A stretch of DNA of 56,275 nt from Rhodococcus sp. G-MC3. GTDB lineage: Bacteria > Actinomycetota > Actinomycetes > Mycobacteriales > Mycobacteriaceae. The translations under genes and the position numbers were made by a program. Positions 47,801 through 54,978 of the stretch are shown here, piece after piece (position 1 is the stretch's first letter; the number at the start of each line of letters is the position of its first letter). The notes beneath the pieces were generated by a model. That model ran no database searches, was not told where the DNA came from, and was given only the letters and a program-made list of their open reading frames with translations. The DNA is taken from contig NZ_JASISW010000030.1 of assembly GCF_030063335.1 (NCBI RefSeq), positions 1 to 56,275 of the forward strand, in the 5' to 3' direction.

Positions 47801-48272
47801 GATCCTTCACCGAATCTTGGGGCTCGTCGGCTTGCCCTGGACCAATCCCGATACCCACGACGGCGTGCGACCGCTCGAGCCGAGCGACTTCCTCGTCGTC
47901 GCCCCGTACAACGCTCAGGTCGACCTCATCAAGGACCTTTTGAGGCGGAAAGGCCTGGAAGATGTGCTCGTCGGAACCGTCGACAAGTTTCAGGGCCGTC
48001 AAGCACCCGTCGCGATCGTTTCGATGACGGCGTCGAACCTCGGTGACTCGCCACGCGGCGCAAGCTTCCTGTTGTCACGAAATCGGCTGAACGTAGCCAT
48101 CTCGCGTGGTCAGTGGGCGGCACTGCTCGTGCAGGCACGCACACTGACCCACTACCTACCCGCCACTCCCGATGGTTTGGAGACTCTCGGCGCATTCATG
48201 GCGCTCACCGAGGAGAGTGCCGGGCATCGGGAAAGCACTGATCAGCCGAACGCCTTACCTTCGCCGCGGTAG
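44826..48272 (+). CDS. TM0106-type protein: RecB/Cas4-like nuclease, DEDD exonuclease-like domain and SF1 helicase
   Basis: About 1,148 residues from GTG 44826. Residues 1-225 are a RecB/Cas4-type nuclease: Asp119 (LGYCDFLV), Asp132-x-Lys134 (YDTKL), QLAAYADAL, and four cysteines (Cys21 with Cys217, Cys220 and Cys223 in ACGRCEHC) arranged like the Fe-S staple of Cas4/AddB. Residues ~310-510 resemble the YprB RNase H-like exonuclease: FFDFEGDP (Asp316, Glu318), HYAAYEKTAL and YNRYDCVSTL (Asp489). The C-terminal half is an SF1 helicase: GPPGTGKTYTA (Lys767), VIDEAGQF (Asp866-Glu867), LLGDPQQLP, RTWRMHP, VDKFQGRQ and RLNVAISRG. DNA repair or defence is likely, but the family is not well characterised. 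The end overlaps the next, convergent gene by 31 bases. Confidence 0.92.
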   Translation: MFLSNERVVYSASDLSAAASCEYALLRTLDAKLGRIERVREEPDPMLERTSALGLAHERRQLEAFQSTFGQGVSVMERPERTLQGLTDANAATIETALWGYDVLYQATFFDGRFLGYCDFLVKEGHGYSVYDTKLSRHARVPALLQLAAYADALERSGIEVADHLHLMLGDGSTTDHATKNLLPVYRRRRAHLENLLDEHMTDVEPARWGDSRFTACGRCEHCEQQVLAHDDLLLVAGLSRGHRSHLIEAGITTTTALAAGGGPVENISARILGNLQSQATLQIAQKASGRTEYEIFDADALGALPVPDPGDIFFDFEGDPLWAEPGSSEWGIEYLFGVLETDNTFKPFWAHDRAQERAALAAFLDYIVERRKQFPGMHVYHYAAYEKTALLRLAGRYGVGEEIVDNLLRDNVLVDLYPVVKGSLRIGARSYSIKKLEPLYMPTGRDGEVTNAAASIVEYANWCDLRDQGRTEEADALLGAIADYNRYDCVSTLRLRDWLHAMASEHGVELRPPADIAADIEDETSPLEDSLREFVGIGPVSERTDVQQSVALYAGSIGYHRRERKPFWWAHFDRLQSPVDEWAEASDVWKVDSGLIETEWAKTTPRQKLLRRRLRLTGTGGVGKSVRLLYDVPAPDGLDQPHPSYRASSRGDVAEVGDDYVIVEEKLAADAEQYVTLPIALAPDAPIRTASLEEAIGHAAQEVGSTLPELPRTSVADLTSLSAPRTISGGPLPAVAEDNYAAAITAALLDLDSSYLAVQGPPGTGKTYTAARVIAGLVHDHHWRIGVVAQSHSVVDNLLQGIAKAGVDAALIGKKKPTELTELRDTEYPGFVAGASAGCVIGGTAWDFSHSTRVVPGSLDLLVIDEAGQFSLANTIAVASSARNLLLLGDPQQLPQVSQGTHPEPVDESALGWLAAGHGALPADRGYFLSRTWRMHPDLCAPVSALSYEGKLFSNEAATLSRSLEGLDAGLHSIVVDHHDNTTVSPEEADEILHRILGLVGLPWTNPDTHDGVRPLEPSDFLVVAPYNAQVDLIKDLLRRKGLEDVLVGTVDKFQGRQAPVAIVSMTASNLGDSPRGASFLLSRNRLNVAISRGQWAALLVQARTLTHYLPATPDGLETLGAFMALTEESAGHRESTDQPNALPSPR

Positions 48273-49486
48273 GTGGGAGCTGTCGTGACGCTGCCGTCTG
48301 CCTCCACGATGTGCAGGGTCTCGAACCGCTCACACAGCTCGCCTGCCTTCGCGTGCCGGAACCAGATGCGGTCGCCGATCTCGATTCCGGTGCCTGCCAC
48401 CGGAGTCTGAACCTCCCCGGCACCTTCGTTGCGCAGGAGCTTCAGACCACCACGCACCACCCCGCGCAGTGCATTCGAGAACGCAACCGGCGACGGGGCA
48501 CGGGACTTCGATGTAGGACCCGATGCAATGTAGCCGCCGCCGAACGCCGTTGCGACCATGGGCGTCGGCTTACGAACCACCGGCAATGCGAAGTACAGCG
48601 CAGGCTTTGGTGTGAAGGCCTTGTACCTGTCGAACAGGGTGGGCATGAACAGTCCTGACCCCGCGGTGACCTCGGTGACCGACGGGTCTGCCGCGCTGAT
48701 TTCCAACGATCCGGTTCCACCGCTGTTGACGATTTCCAGCGGGCCGACCACAGCGCGGACGGCGTCGACCACCGCCGTCCTCCTCGTGCTCAATTCCGAG
48801 GCCGACGCCTTCTTGATCAATTCGACCGCAATGTTCGAGTCCGGTAGGCCCGCGATCTGTGCCTCGTAGAACATGACTCCGACAACTCGAAATCCTCGAT
48901 CTTTGGCGACGCGCGCGAACTCGGCGACCTGCGCCGGTTCACGCAGCGGCGACCGTCGCACACCCAGATGTACCGGCCCGATCTGCAACGACGCATCGAC
49001 GTCGATGCACACACGCGGTTTGACCAGATCCGACCCGGCAGCATCCCGGATCAACTCGAGATGAGCCACGTCGTCGACCATCAAGGTGATGCGTCCGGAC
49101 AGGACTCGGTCGGAGGTGATGGCCGCGAGAGCAGCCTTGTCGACCGTCGGGTAGCCCATCAAGACGTCCTGCGCGCCCAAGCCTGCAAGCCAGATCGCCT
49201 CGGCCGGAGAGTACGTCATCAGACCCTGAAAACCCTGCGCTGCAGTGAGTTCCGAGCCGAGCACTCGTTCGAGGACGCTGCGGGAGCGCACCGACTTGCT
49301 CGCCACCCGTACCGGCGTCCCGTTTCCGCGCCGCACCAGGTCGGTCGCATTGGCCGCGAGAGCTGGTGCATCGACCGCTGCGAACGGGGGCTCGAGGTGC
49401 GCGGTCTGCTCGGCGATGCGGTCGAGTGCAGCGGCGGTGTCGAGTACAGCCGTGCCATGCGAGATGCGACCGAGTAGTGACGTCAC
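48242..49486 (-). CDS. fold-III PLP enzyme: amino acid deaminase/aldolase (D-threonine aldolase-like)
   Basis: A 414-residue alanine-racemase-fold protein with a D-serine dehydratase-like C-terminal domain. PLP lysine is Lys64 in VRVASKSVRSR. Other features are QGLMTYSPAEA, the HLGVRRSPL segment, NSGGTGSLE, and the metal-type C-terminal HAKAGELCERFE. Similar proteins in mycobacteria (the Rv1769 family) lie near the gulonolactone oxidase gene, as here. It should act on a D-beta-hydroxy amino acid, but the reaction (dehydration, retro-aldol or other) is not determined. GTG start. Confidence 0.85.
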   Translation of the reverse strand: MTSLLGRISHGTAVLDTAAALDRIAEQTAHLEPPFAAVDAPALAANATDLVRRGNGTPVRVASKSVRSRSVLERVLGSELTAAQGFQGLMTYSPAEAIWLAGLGAQDVLMGYPTVDKAALAAITSDRVLSGRITLMVDDVAHLELIRDAAGSDLVKPRVCIDVDASLQIGPVHLGVRRSPLREPAQVAEFARVAKDRGFRVVGVMFYEAQIAGLPDSNIAVELIKKASASELSTRRTAVVDAVRAVVGPLEIVNSGGTGSLEISAADPSVTEVTAGSGLFMPTLFDRYKAFTPKPALYFALPVVRKPTPMVATAFGGGYIASGPTSKSRAPSPVAFSNALRGVVRGGLKLLRNEGAGEVQTPVAGTGIEIGDRIWFRHAKAGELCERFETLHIVEADGSVTTAPTYRGEGKAFG

Positions 49487-49558
49487 TTCAGCTGTACTTC
49501 CTTAGCTCGTTGCGTGGACGATCCGGTCCCACCAGTCAATCACCTGGACCCGCTTTCG

Positions 49559-50197
49559 TCAGATCTCGACCGCTTTCAATGCGATCAGCCCGGACAGATC
49601 GTCCAAAGCAGCGATAACCGCAATGTCGTCGTGGTCGACGAGCCAGCGCAGAATGAGTCCGTCGACCGTTGCCATCCCGAATCGGGCGACGGAATCGATC
49701 GGTTCCAGCCATTGCGTTCCGGTCGCCCTGGCACACATCTCGAAGTACTCCCGCGACGCGGAGTCGCGGATTCGGTACTGCCCACTGGCAATGGCGGCGG
49801 CGTGCTCGGACCCGAGTGCGCGATGGCGAAGCAGATACGTCTTGATCTCGTAGGACAGCAACTGTCGGTCCGCCGTCCGTTCGACGAGCAGCCAGAGTGC
49901 GGTGAGACCACTGTGAATCAACGTGCGGAGTCCTCGAATTCCAGAAACTACCCGGTCGTCCTGAAAAGATGCCTGCAGGGCAGCGGTGACGTCGGCGACG
50001 AGACCTTCTCCCATGGCGATGACCAGTGCTTCCTTCGACTCGAAGCAGTAATACACCGCACCACGGTGCACCCCAGCCTCTTCTGCCACGCCGCCCACCG
50101 TCAACGCGTCGATACCCAGACGCTCCGCACGATTCAACGCGGCGGTAACCAGATGCGCGCGACGCACATCTACGGGCAGCCGGGTCTGCATGGGCAT
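49559..50197 (-). CDS. TetR family transcriptional regulator
   Basis: About 212 residues. The N-terminal helix-turn-helix is clear: RRAHLVTAALNRAERLGIDA with LTVGGVAEEAGVHRGAVYYC and FESKEAL. The C-terminal ligand domain (LLVERTADRQLLSYEIKTYLLRH) is unclassified. The first ATG is at 50197, but TAGTAT at 50200-50205 lies 8 bases before the second ATG (50191), so a leaderless transcript starting at 50191 is likely. It is divergent from the sugar-lactone oxidase gene and 72 bases from it, making that gene its probable target. Confidence 0.9.
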   Translation of the reverse strand: MPMQTRLPVDVRRAHLVTAALNRAERLGIDALTVGGVAEEAGVHRGAVYYCFESKEALVIAMGEGLVADVTAALQASFQDDRVVSGIRGLRTLIHSGLTALWLLVERTADRQLLSYEIKTYLLRHRALGSEHAAAIASGQYRIRDSASREYFEMCARATGTQWLEPIDSVARFGMATVDGLILRWLVDHDDIAVIAALDDLSGLIALKAVEI

Positions 50198-50269
50198 AGA
50201 TACTAGGCGCGTGCGGCTGCGTTGGAACGAGAATTGACCGTGCCGGACGAGCGCATCCATAGTTGAACG
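50198..50269. promoter_or_regulatory. divergent promoter region, TetR gene / lactone oxidase gene
   Basis: Leftward, TAGTAT (50200-50205) is a -10 for the regulator. Rightward, TTGACC (50234-50239) and CATAGT (50258-50263) with an 18-base spacer place transcription of the oxidase gene at or next to its ATG (50270), i.e. leaderless. I do not see a long palindromic operator; a TetR site probably lies within these 72 bases. Confidence 0.5.
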
Positions 50270-51598
50270 ATGACGGGGCACGAGTGGCGTAATTGGGCAG
50301 GCAATCAGATCGCACACCCGGTGCAGTACGCCGAGCCAGGTTCCGTCGACGAGCTGCGAGCTCTGGTGATACGCGCCGACACCACGATCAAATGTGTGGG
50401 CGCCGGACATTCGTTCACCTCGATTGCCGTCACCGAAGGTATCCAGGTGAGTCTCGACCGGCTGAGTGGCATCGAATCGGTGGTTCCCGGTGACGACGGC
50501 TCGGCGTTGGTAACCGTCAGGGCTGGGACCAGGCTTCGGGATTTGACGGCCGTGCTGTGGGCTCACGGGCTGGCGATGACCAACCTCGGCGACATCGACG
50601 AACAATCGATCGCGGGCGCCATTTCCACAGGTACCCACGGAACAGGAGCACGCTTCGGCGGAATCTCCACCCAGGTCCATGCCCTGACCATTCTCACGGC
50701 CGACGGTACAACGATCACCTGCTCTCGAGAGAAGATGCCGGATGTGTTCGACGCCGCCCGCGTCGGTCTGGGTGCACTCGGGATCATCACCGCGGTGACG
50801 CTGCACTGCGTACCGGCGTTCGCGCTGCATGCCGTCGAGGCACCGGCTTCGCTGACGGGAACACTCGCGGAGCTGGAAGAAACAGTGTCCGCGGTGGACC
50901 ACTTCGAGTTCTACTGGTTTCCGCACACAGACCGGGTGCTGACGAAAAGCAATACCAGGCTCGCGGCCGACACCCCGTTGGCACCCCTCGGCCGCATCAG
51001 GGGGTACATCGACGACGAACTGCTCTCGAACACCGCTTTCGAAGCTGTGAACCGCGTCGTCACTCGCTATCCGAAGGCCATTCCTCGCGTCAACGCGTTC
51101 TCGGCGAGAGCGCTGTCCGCACGCGAATTCACCGACCGAAGCTACCGTGTCTTCGCGTCCTCGCGCACCGTCAAGTTCCGCGAGATGGAGTACGCGGTGC
51201 CCGCGGAGTCGATCACCCATGTGCTGCGCGAGATCGATCGATGGCTCGAGTCGTCCGGCTTCGCGGTGGCCTTTCCCGTCGAAGTCAGATTCGCCGCGGC
51301 CGACGACATCTGGCTGTCCACGGCCTACGGTCGCGCGAGTGCCTACATCGCAGTGCACCAATACCACCGTCGTGATCATCGGGAGTACTTCGACGCAGTG
51401 GAGGCCATTGCACGCAGCGTGGGCGGCAGACCGCACTGGGGAAAGCTGCACTCGCTGACCTCGGACGACCTTGCCCACGTCTACGAACACTTCGACGATT
51501 TCTGTGCGGTGCGCGACGCCCTCGACCCCGGCAGGGTGTTCGGGAACGAATATCTGGGCGCAGTTCTCGGGGGTGCGGGCTTCGCCGCCCGTGCGTGA
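50270..51598 (+). CDS. D-arabinono/L-gulono-1,4-lactone oxidase family FAD enzyme
   Basis: A 442-residue VAO-type flavoenzyme. FAD-binding blocks are CVGAGHSFTSIAVTEG, GDIDEQSIAGAISTGTHGTG and VGLGALGIITAVTLHC. The C-terminal ALO domain is present (EYAVPAESITHVLREIDRWL, then HWGKLHSL and the DPGRVFGNEYL end). It matches Rv1771-type L-gulono-1,4-lactone dehydrogenase, which oxidises aldono-lactones toward ascorbate-like compounds using a dye or cytochrome acceptor. Length is normal. The adjacent PLP-enzyme and TetR genes are a recurrent neighbourhood in mycolata. Confidence 0.92.
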   Translation: MTGHEWRNWAGNQIAHPVQYAEPGSVDELRALVIRADTTIKCVGAGHSFTSIAVTEGIQVSLDRLSGIESVVPGDDGSALVTVRAGTRLRDLTAVLWAHGLAMTNLGDIDEQSIAGAISTGTHGTGARFGGISTQVHALTILTADGTTITCSREKMPDVFDAARVGLGALGIITAVTLHCVPAFALHAVEAPASLTGTLAELEETVSAVDHFEFYWFPHTDRVLTKSNTRLAADTPLAPLGRIRGYIDDELLSNTAFEAVNRVVTRYPKAIPRVNAFSARALSAREFTDRSYRVFASSRTVKFREMEYAVPAESITHVLREIDRWLESSGFAVAFPVEVRFAAADDIWLSTAYGRASAYIAVHQYHRRDHREYFDAVEAIARSVGGRPHWGKLHSLTSDDLAHVYEHFDDFCAVRDALDPGRVFGNEYLGAVLGGAGFAARA

Positions 51599-51658
51599 AA
51601 AAGCACACCCCCGGGTCACGAAACGCGCACCGGCGGCGGAGCCGCCTATCTTGGAGTG

Positions 51659-53161
51659 ATGCTTGCTGGAACTAGATGGAAACGCGCACTCGCCGGGATC
51701 ATCGCTGCCGGAGTGATCCTCGGAGTCGGTGAACTCGTCTCCGTACCATTCGGCGCGAATTCATCGCCGTTCTACGCCGTCGGGTCGGCGGTGGTCGACA
51801 ACACCCCGGAAACCGTCCGCGAATGGGCCATCGGCACCTTCGGCACCTCGGACAAGACCGCACTCTTCGTCGGAATGGCGCTCGTCATCGCACTGATCGC
51901 CGCTGGCGCCGGGATGCTACGGCGACCGCTCGGCGCCGTATTGTTCGGAATTCTCGGCGCGATCGGGGTGCTCGCCGCCGTCACCCGCTCGACCGCAACA
52001 CCGTTCGCCGCACTCCCGACGATCGTCGCAGTAGCGGTCGGAATCGTCGTGCTGCACGCACTGATTCGCACGACCGAACCGGCCGACAACGCCGCCGGCG
52101 TGAGCAGGCGCAGCTTTCTCGGTCTCGCCGCTACGGCCGGAATCGTAGCGGTCGCCGCCGGGACCGCCGGTCGACTGATCTCACAGACGCGTGACATCAC
52201 CGCCAATCGTCTCGGCTTCATGCTCCCCACCCCGACGCCTCAGCCCCCGATTCCGACAGGAGCCGATCTACAGGTCGACGGGTTGTCTTCGTACATCACA
52301 CCGAACGACGAGTTCTACCGCATCGACACCGCCCTGGTAGTGCCGCAGGTCTCGTCGGAGAACTGGACGCTGCGCATCCACGGCATGGTCGACCGCGAAC
52401 TGGAGATCACCTTCGAGGACCTCGCATCGCGGGAAGCCGTCGAAAAAACGGTGACGCTGACATGCGTGTCCAACGTTGTCGGCGGCGACCTCGTCGGCAA
52501 CGCCACGTGGATCGGCTACCCCCTCAAGGACATTCTCGAAGAAGCAGGCATCCAAGACGGTGCAGACATGGCGTTGTCGTCGAGTCACGACGCCTTCACC
52601 GCGGGCACCCCGCTCGAGGTGCTGCTCGACGGCCGCGACGCCCTGCTTGCCGTCGGGATGAACGGCCAACCACTCCCGGTGGAGCATGGCTATCCAGCGC
52701 GGTTGGTCGTGCCGGGACTCTACGGCTACGTCTCGGCGACCAAGTGGATCACCGACATCGAAATCACGCGGTTCGACAAAGTCACCGCCTATTGGACCGA
52801 CCGCGGCTGGGGCGCACTCGGACCCATCAAGACCGCCGCGCGCATCGACACACCGCGATCGGGCGGCGACATCGCAGCCGGAAAGGTCGTCATCGCCGGC
52901 GTCGCCTGGAGGCAGCACACCGGGATCTCCGGCGTCGACGTGCAGATCGACGAGGGCAAGTGGATTCCGGCGACACTGTCGGAGGAGTACTCGAAGGACA
53001 CCTGGCGGCAGTGGAGTCTGGAATGGGACGCATCTCCCGGCGATCACACCATCCGAGCTCGCGCAGCCGACGGCGACGGCGATATCCAAACGTCAATGAC
53101 GGCGGACACCGTCCCCGACGGCGCTACGGGCTATCCGAAAGCCTTCGTGACGGTCAGTTGA
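51659..53161 (+). CDS. membrane-anchored molybdopterin-dependent oxidoreductase (sulfite-oxidase fold)
   Basis: About 500 residues. Four hydrophobic segments occupy ~1-170, and an RR motif with a following hydrophobic stretch (SRRSFLGLAATAGIVAVAAG) sits at ~150-170. A sulfite-oxidase/MsrP-like Moco domain follows with the molybdenum-ligand Cys (about residue 269) in VTLTCVSNVVGGDLVGN, HGYPARLVVPGLYGYVSAKW-like residues (KW in ATKWITDIE), and a C-terminal Ig-like dimer domain (GVAWRQHTGISGVDVQID). The catalytic part should face outside the membrane. TATCTT at 51647-51652 suggests a leaderless start at ATG 51659; GTG 51656 is in frame just before. Confidence 0.88.
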   Translation: MLAGTRWKRALAGIIAAGVILGVGELVSVPFGANSSPFYAVGSAVVDNTPETVREWAIGTFGTSDKTALFVGMALVIALIAAGAGMLRRPLGAVLFGILGAIGVLAAVTRSTATPFAALPTIVAVAVGIVVLHALIRTTEPADNAAGVSRRSFLGLAATAGIVAVAAGTAGRLISQTRDITANRLGFMLPTPTPQPPIPTGADLQVDGLSSYITPNDEFYRIDTALVVPQVSSENWTLRIHGMVDRELEITFEDLASREAVEKTVTLTCVSNVVGGDLVGNATWIGYPLKDILEEAGIQDGADMALSSSHDAFTAGTPLEVLLDGRDALLAVGMNGQPLPVEHGYPARLVVPGLYGYVSATKWITDIEITRFDKVTAYWTDRGWGALGPIKTAARIDTPRSGGDIAAGKVVIAGVAWRQHTGISGVDVQIDEGKWIPATLSEEYSKDTWRQWSLEWDASPGDHTIRARAADGDGDIQTSMTADTVPDGATGYPKAFVTVS

Positions 53162-54086
53162 AGGACGCTTTGATCGAATTGTCGTGCAGGATTTCTCGTT
53201 CACGCTCGGTGAGGCCGAGTTGCGCTTCCAATGCAGCGAAATTGTCGTCGACGTAACCACCGAAGTACGCCGGGTCGTCGGAGTTGACGGTGACGACCAG
53301 TCCTCGCTCGATCATCTGCCGAATGGGGTGATCGGTGAGAGCGTCGATCACCTTGAGTCTGACGTTCGAGAACGGGCACACCGTCAACGGAATCTCTTCC
53401 TCGACAAGCCGATTCACCAAAGCGTCGTCCTCGAGGCAGCGGACTCCGTGGTCGATGCGCTCGGCCCCCAGCAGATCCAGTGCTTCCCAGATGTACTCCG
53501 CCGGACCTTCTTCACCGGCATGCGCGACGACGTGAAGCCCCTCGGCGCGGGCCTTCGCGAAGACATCGACGAACAACGACGGCGGGAAGCCGGCCTCGGC
53601 GGAATCGAGGCCGAGACCGATGATCGGCGCCTGCATCGCCAGTAGATCTTCTAGCAGTTTGTTGGCATGCAGCACGGGCTTGTCGCGCAGGATCGACGCG
53701 ATCAACCCGCTGGTGACTCCGAATTCGCGCTCGCTCGACGCCGCTGCATCGGCCAACCCTTCGACAACGGCCTCCAATGGCACACCCCTGGACGTATGTG
53801 CCTGCGGATCGAAGAAGATCTCCGCGTGCGTGACGCCGCCTGCCGCTGCCCGACGGAAGTAGGCACGGGCCAGGTCCGCGAAATCTTCCGCCGTCCGCAA
53901 CACGTCGGTATTGGCGTAGTACAGGTTCAGGAACGACTGCAGGTCGGTGAACTCGTACAACCCCCGCAACTCGTCGATATCGGCATACGGCAACACAATT
54001 GCGTTGCGTTCGGCGAATTCGAAGATCTGCGGGGGTTCGAGCGAACCTTCGATGTGCATGTGCAATTCGGCGAGCGGGGAGTTCAT
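53154..54086 (-). CDS. adenine deaminase-like member of the adenosine deaminase family
   Basis: A 310-residue amidohydrolase. Zinc and catalytic residues are visible: ELHMHIEGSLEP, VVAHAGEEGPAEYI, RIDHGVRCLED, LTVCPFSNVRL and VTVNSDDPAYFGG. The GLDSAEAGFPP segment, in place of the DLAG-type segment of adenosine deaminases, and the short length are typical of the Aah1/Ade-type adenine deaminases, so adenine to hypoxanthine is more likely than adenosine deamination. ATG start. The stop overlaps the convergent oxidoreductase gene by 8 bases; the crotonase gene is 10 bases upstream on the same strand. Confidence 0.9.
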   Translation of the reverse strand: MNSPLAELHMHIEGSLEPPQIFEFAERNAIVLPYADIDELRGLYEFTDLQSFLNLYYANTDVLRTAEDFADLARAYFRRAAAGGVTHAEIFFDPQAHTSRGVPLEAVVEGLADAAASSEREFGVTSGLIASILRDKPVLHANKLLEDLLAMQAPIIGLGLDSAEAGFPPSLFVDVFAKARAEGLHVVAHAGEEGPAEYIWEALDLLGAERIDHGVRCLEDDALVNRLVEEEIPLTVCPFSNVRLKVIDALTDHPIRQMIERGLVVTVNSDDPAYFGGYVDDNFAALEAQLGLTEREREILHDNSIKASFN

Positions 54087-54096
54087 CGAACGAATT

Positions 54097-54888
54097 CTAC
54101 TTGCCGCTGTACGTCGCCTTTCCCGGCCCGTTCGTCAGGAAACTCTGCACCGCTCCGCGAAGATCCTCGGTCTCGAACAGTGCGCCCGAGACGTCCGAGG
54201 TGATTTCATCCGCATGCGCGATTCCGCCGGAGCGCCACGCCTGGACAATCTTTTTCGTGGCTGCGTGAGCAACCGTCGGGCCGTCGGCGAGACGCTCGGT
54301 CAGCGCCTTCGCCGCGGTGTCGACATCGTCGTGCACTGCATTGACCACACCCCATTCCTTCAGGGTAAGTGCGTCGTAGAGATCCCCGGTCATGACGAGC
54401 TCGCGTGCCCGACCCGACCCCGCACGCTCGGCGAGACGCTGCGGTCCGCCCATCGACGGCGTCAAGCCGACGACGATCTCGACAAGGCCGAATTTCGCAC
54501 GCGGACCCGCCAGGATGATGTCGCACGCGAGGGAGATCTCGAACGCGGCCGTCAGCGTGAGTCCATGCGCCGCATAGATCACCGGGCACGGCAACGCTTC
54601 GATCGGATGGGCGATGTCCTCGAACAGCTGTCGCCACAGATCGGCACCCTGCTGGGCGCTCAACCCGTCGAACACGTGGACGTCGACCCCGGCCGAGTTC
54701 ACCTTCCCCTCGGACCGCAGCAGGACCGCGCGAGGAGGATTGGCAGTCAGGTCCGCGACGTTGTCCACCACGGCATCGAACATGGCCTGGTCGAACAAAT
54801 TGAGCGGTCCGTGGTCGAAGGTGAGCACGGCCACCTCCGATCCGGCCTCCGTCTTGTACCTGACTAGGGATGTGGGTTGGTCAGCCAT
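54097..54888 (-). CDS. enoyl-CoA hydratase/isomerase (crotonase) family protein
   Basis: A 263-residue crotonase. Both catalytic glutamates of enoyl-CoA hydratase have counterparts, in LTAAFEISLACD and LVEIVVGLTPSMGG, but the first oxyanion loop (GKVNSAGVDVHVF) departs from the usual FSAGAD. Hydration of 2-enoyl-CoA is therefore probable; other crotonase reactions are possible. ATG at 54888. It is divergent from the acyl-CoA dehydrogenase gene (90 bases), so the two consecutive steps of beta-oxidation are encoded side by side. Confidence 0.88.
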   Translation of the reverse strand: MADQPTSLVRYKTEAGSEVAVLTFDHGPLNLFDQAMFDAVVDNVADLTANPPRAVLLRSEGKVNSAGVDVHVFDGLSAQQGADLWRQLFEDIAHPIEALPCPVIYAAHGLTLTAAFEISLACDIILAGPRAKFGLVEIVVGLTPSMGGPQRLAERAGSGRARELVMTGDLYDALTLKEWGVVNAVHDDVDTAAKALTERLADGPTVAHAATKKIVQAWRSGGIAHADEITSDVSGALFETEDLRGAVQSFLTNGPGKATYSGK

Positions 54889-54978
54889 GAGTGCCAGCGT
54901 GCCATACGCTGCACGAGGCCTGGTTACCGGCGAGTATTGTTCGCAGCAAAGTTACCCGTTACCTGAAGGAACATGTAT

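Noticed and set aside
50206..51619. Extension of the TetR frame to 686 codons
   Set aside because: It is the shadow of the lactone oxidase gene; the helix-turn-helix region begins only after 50197.
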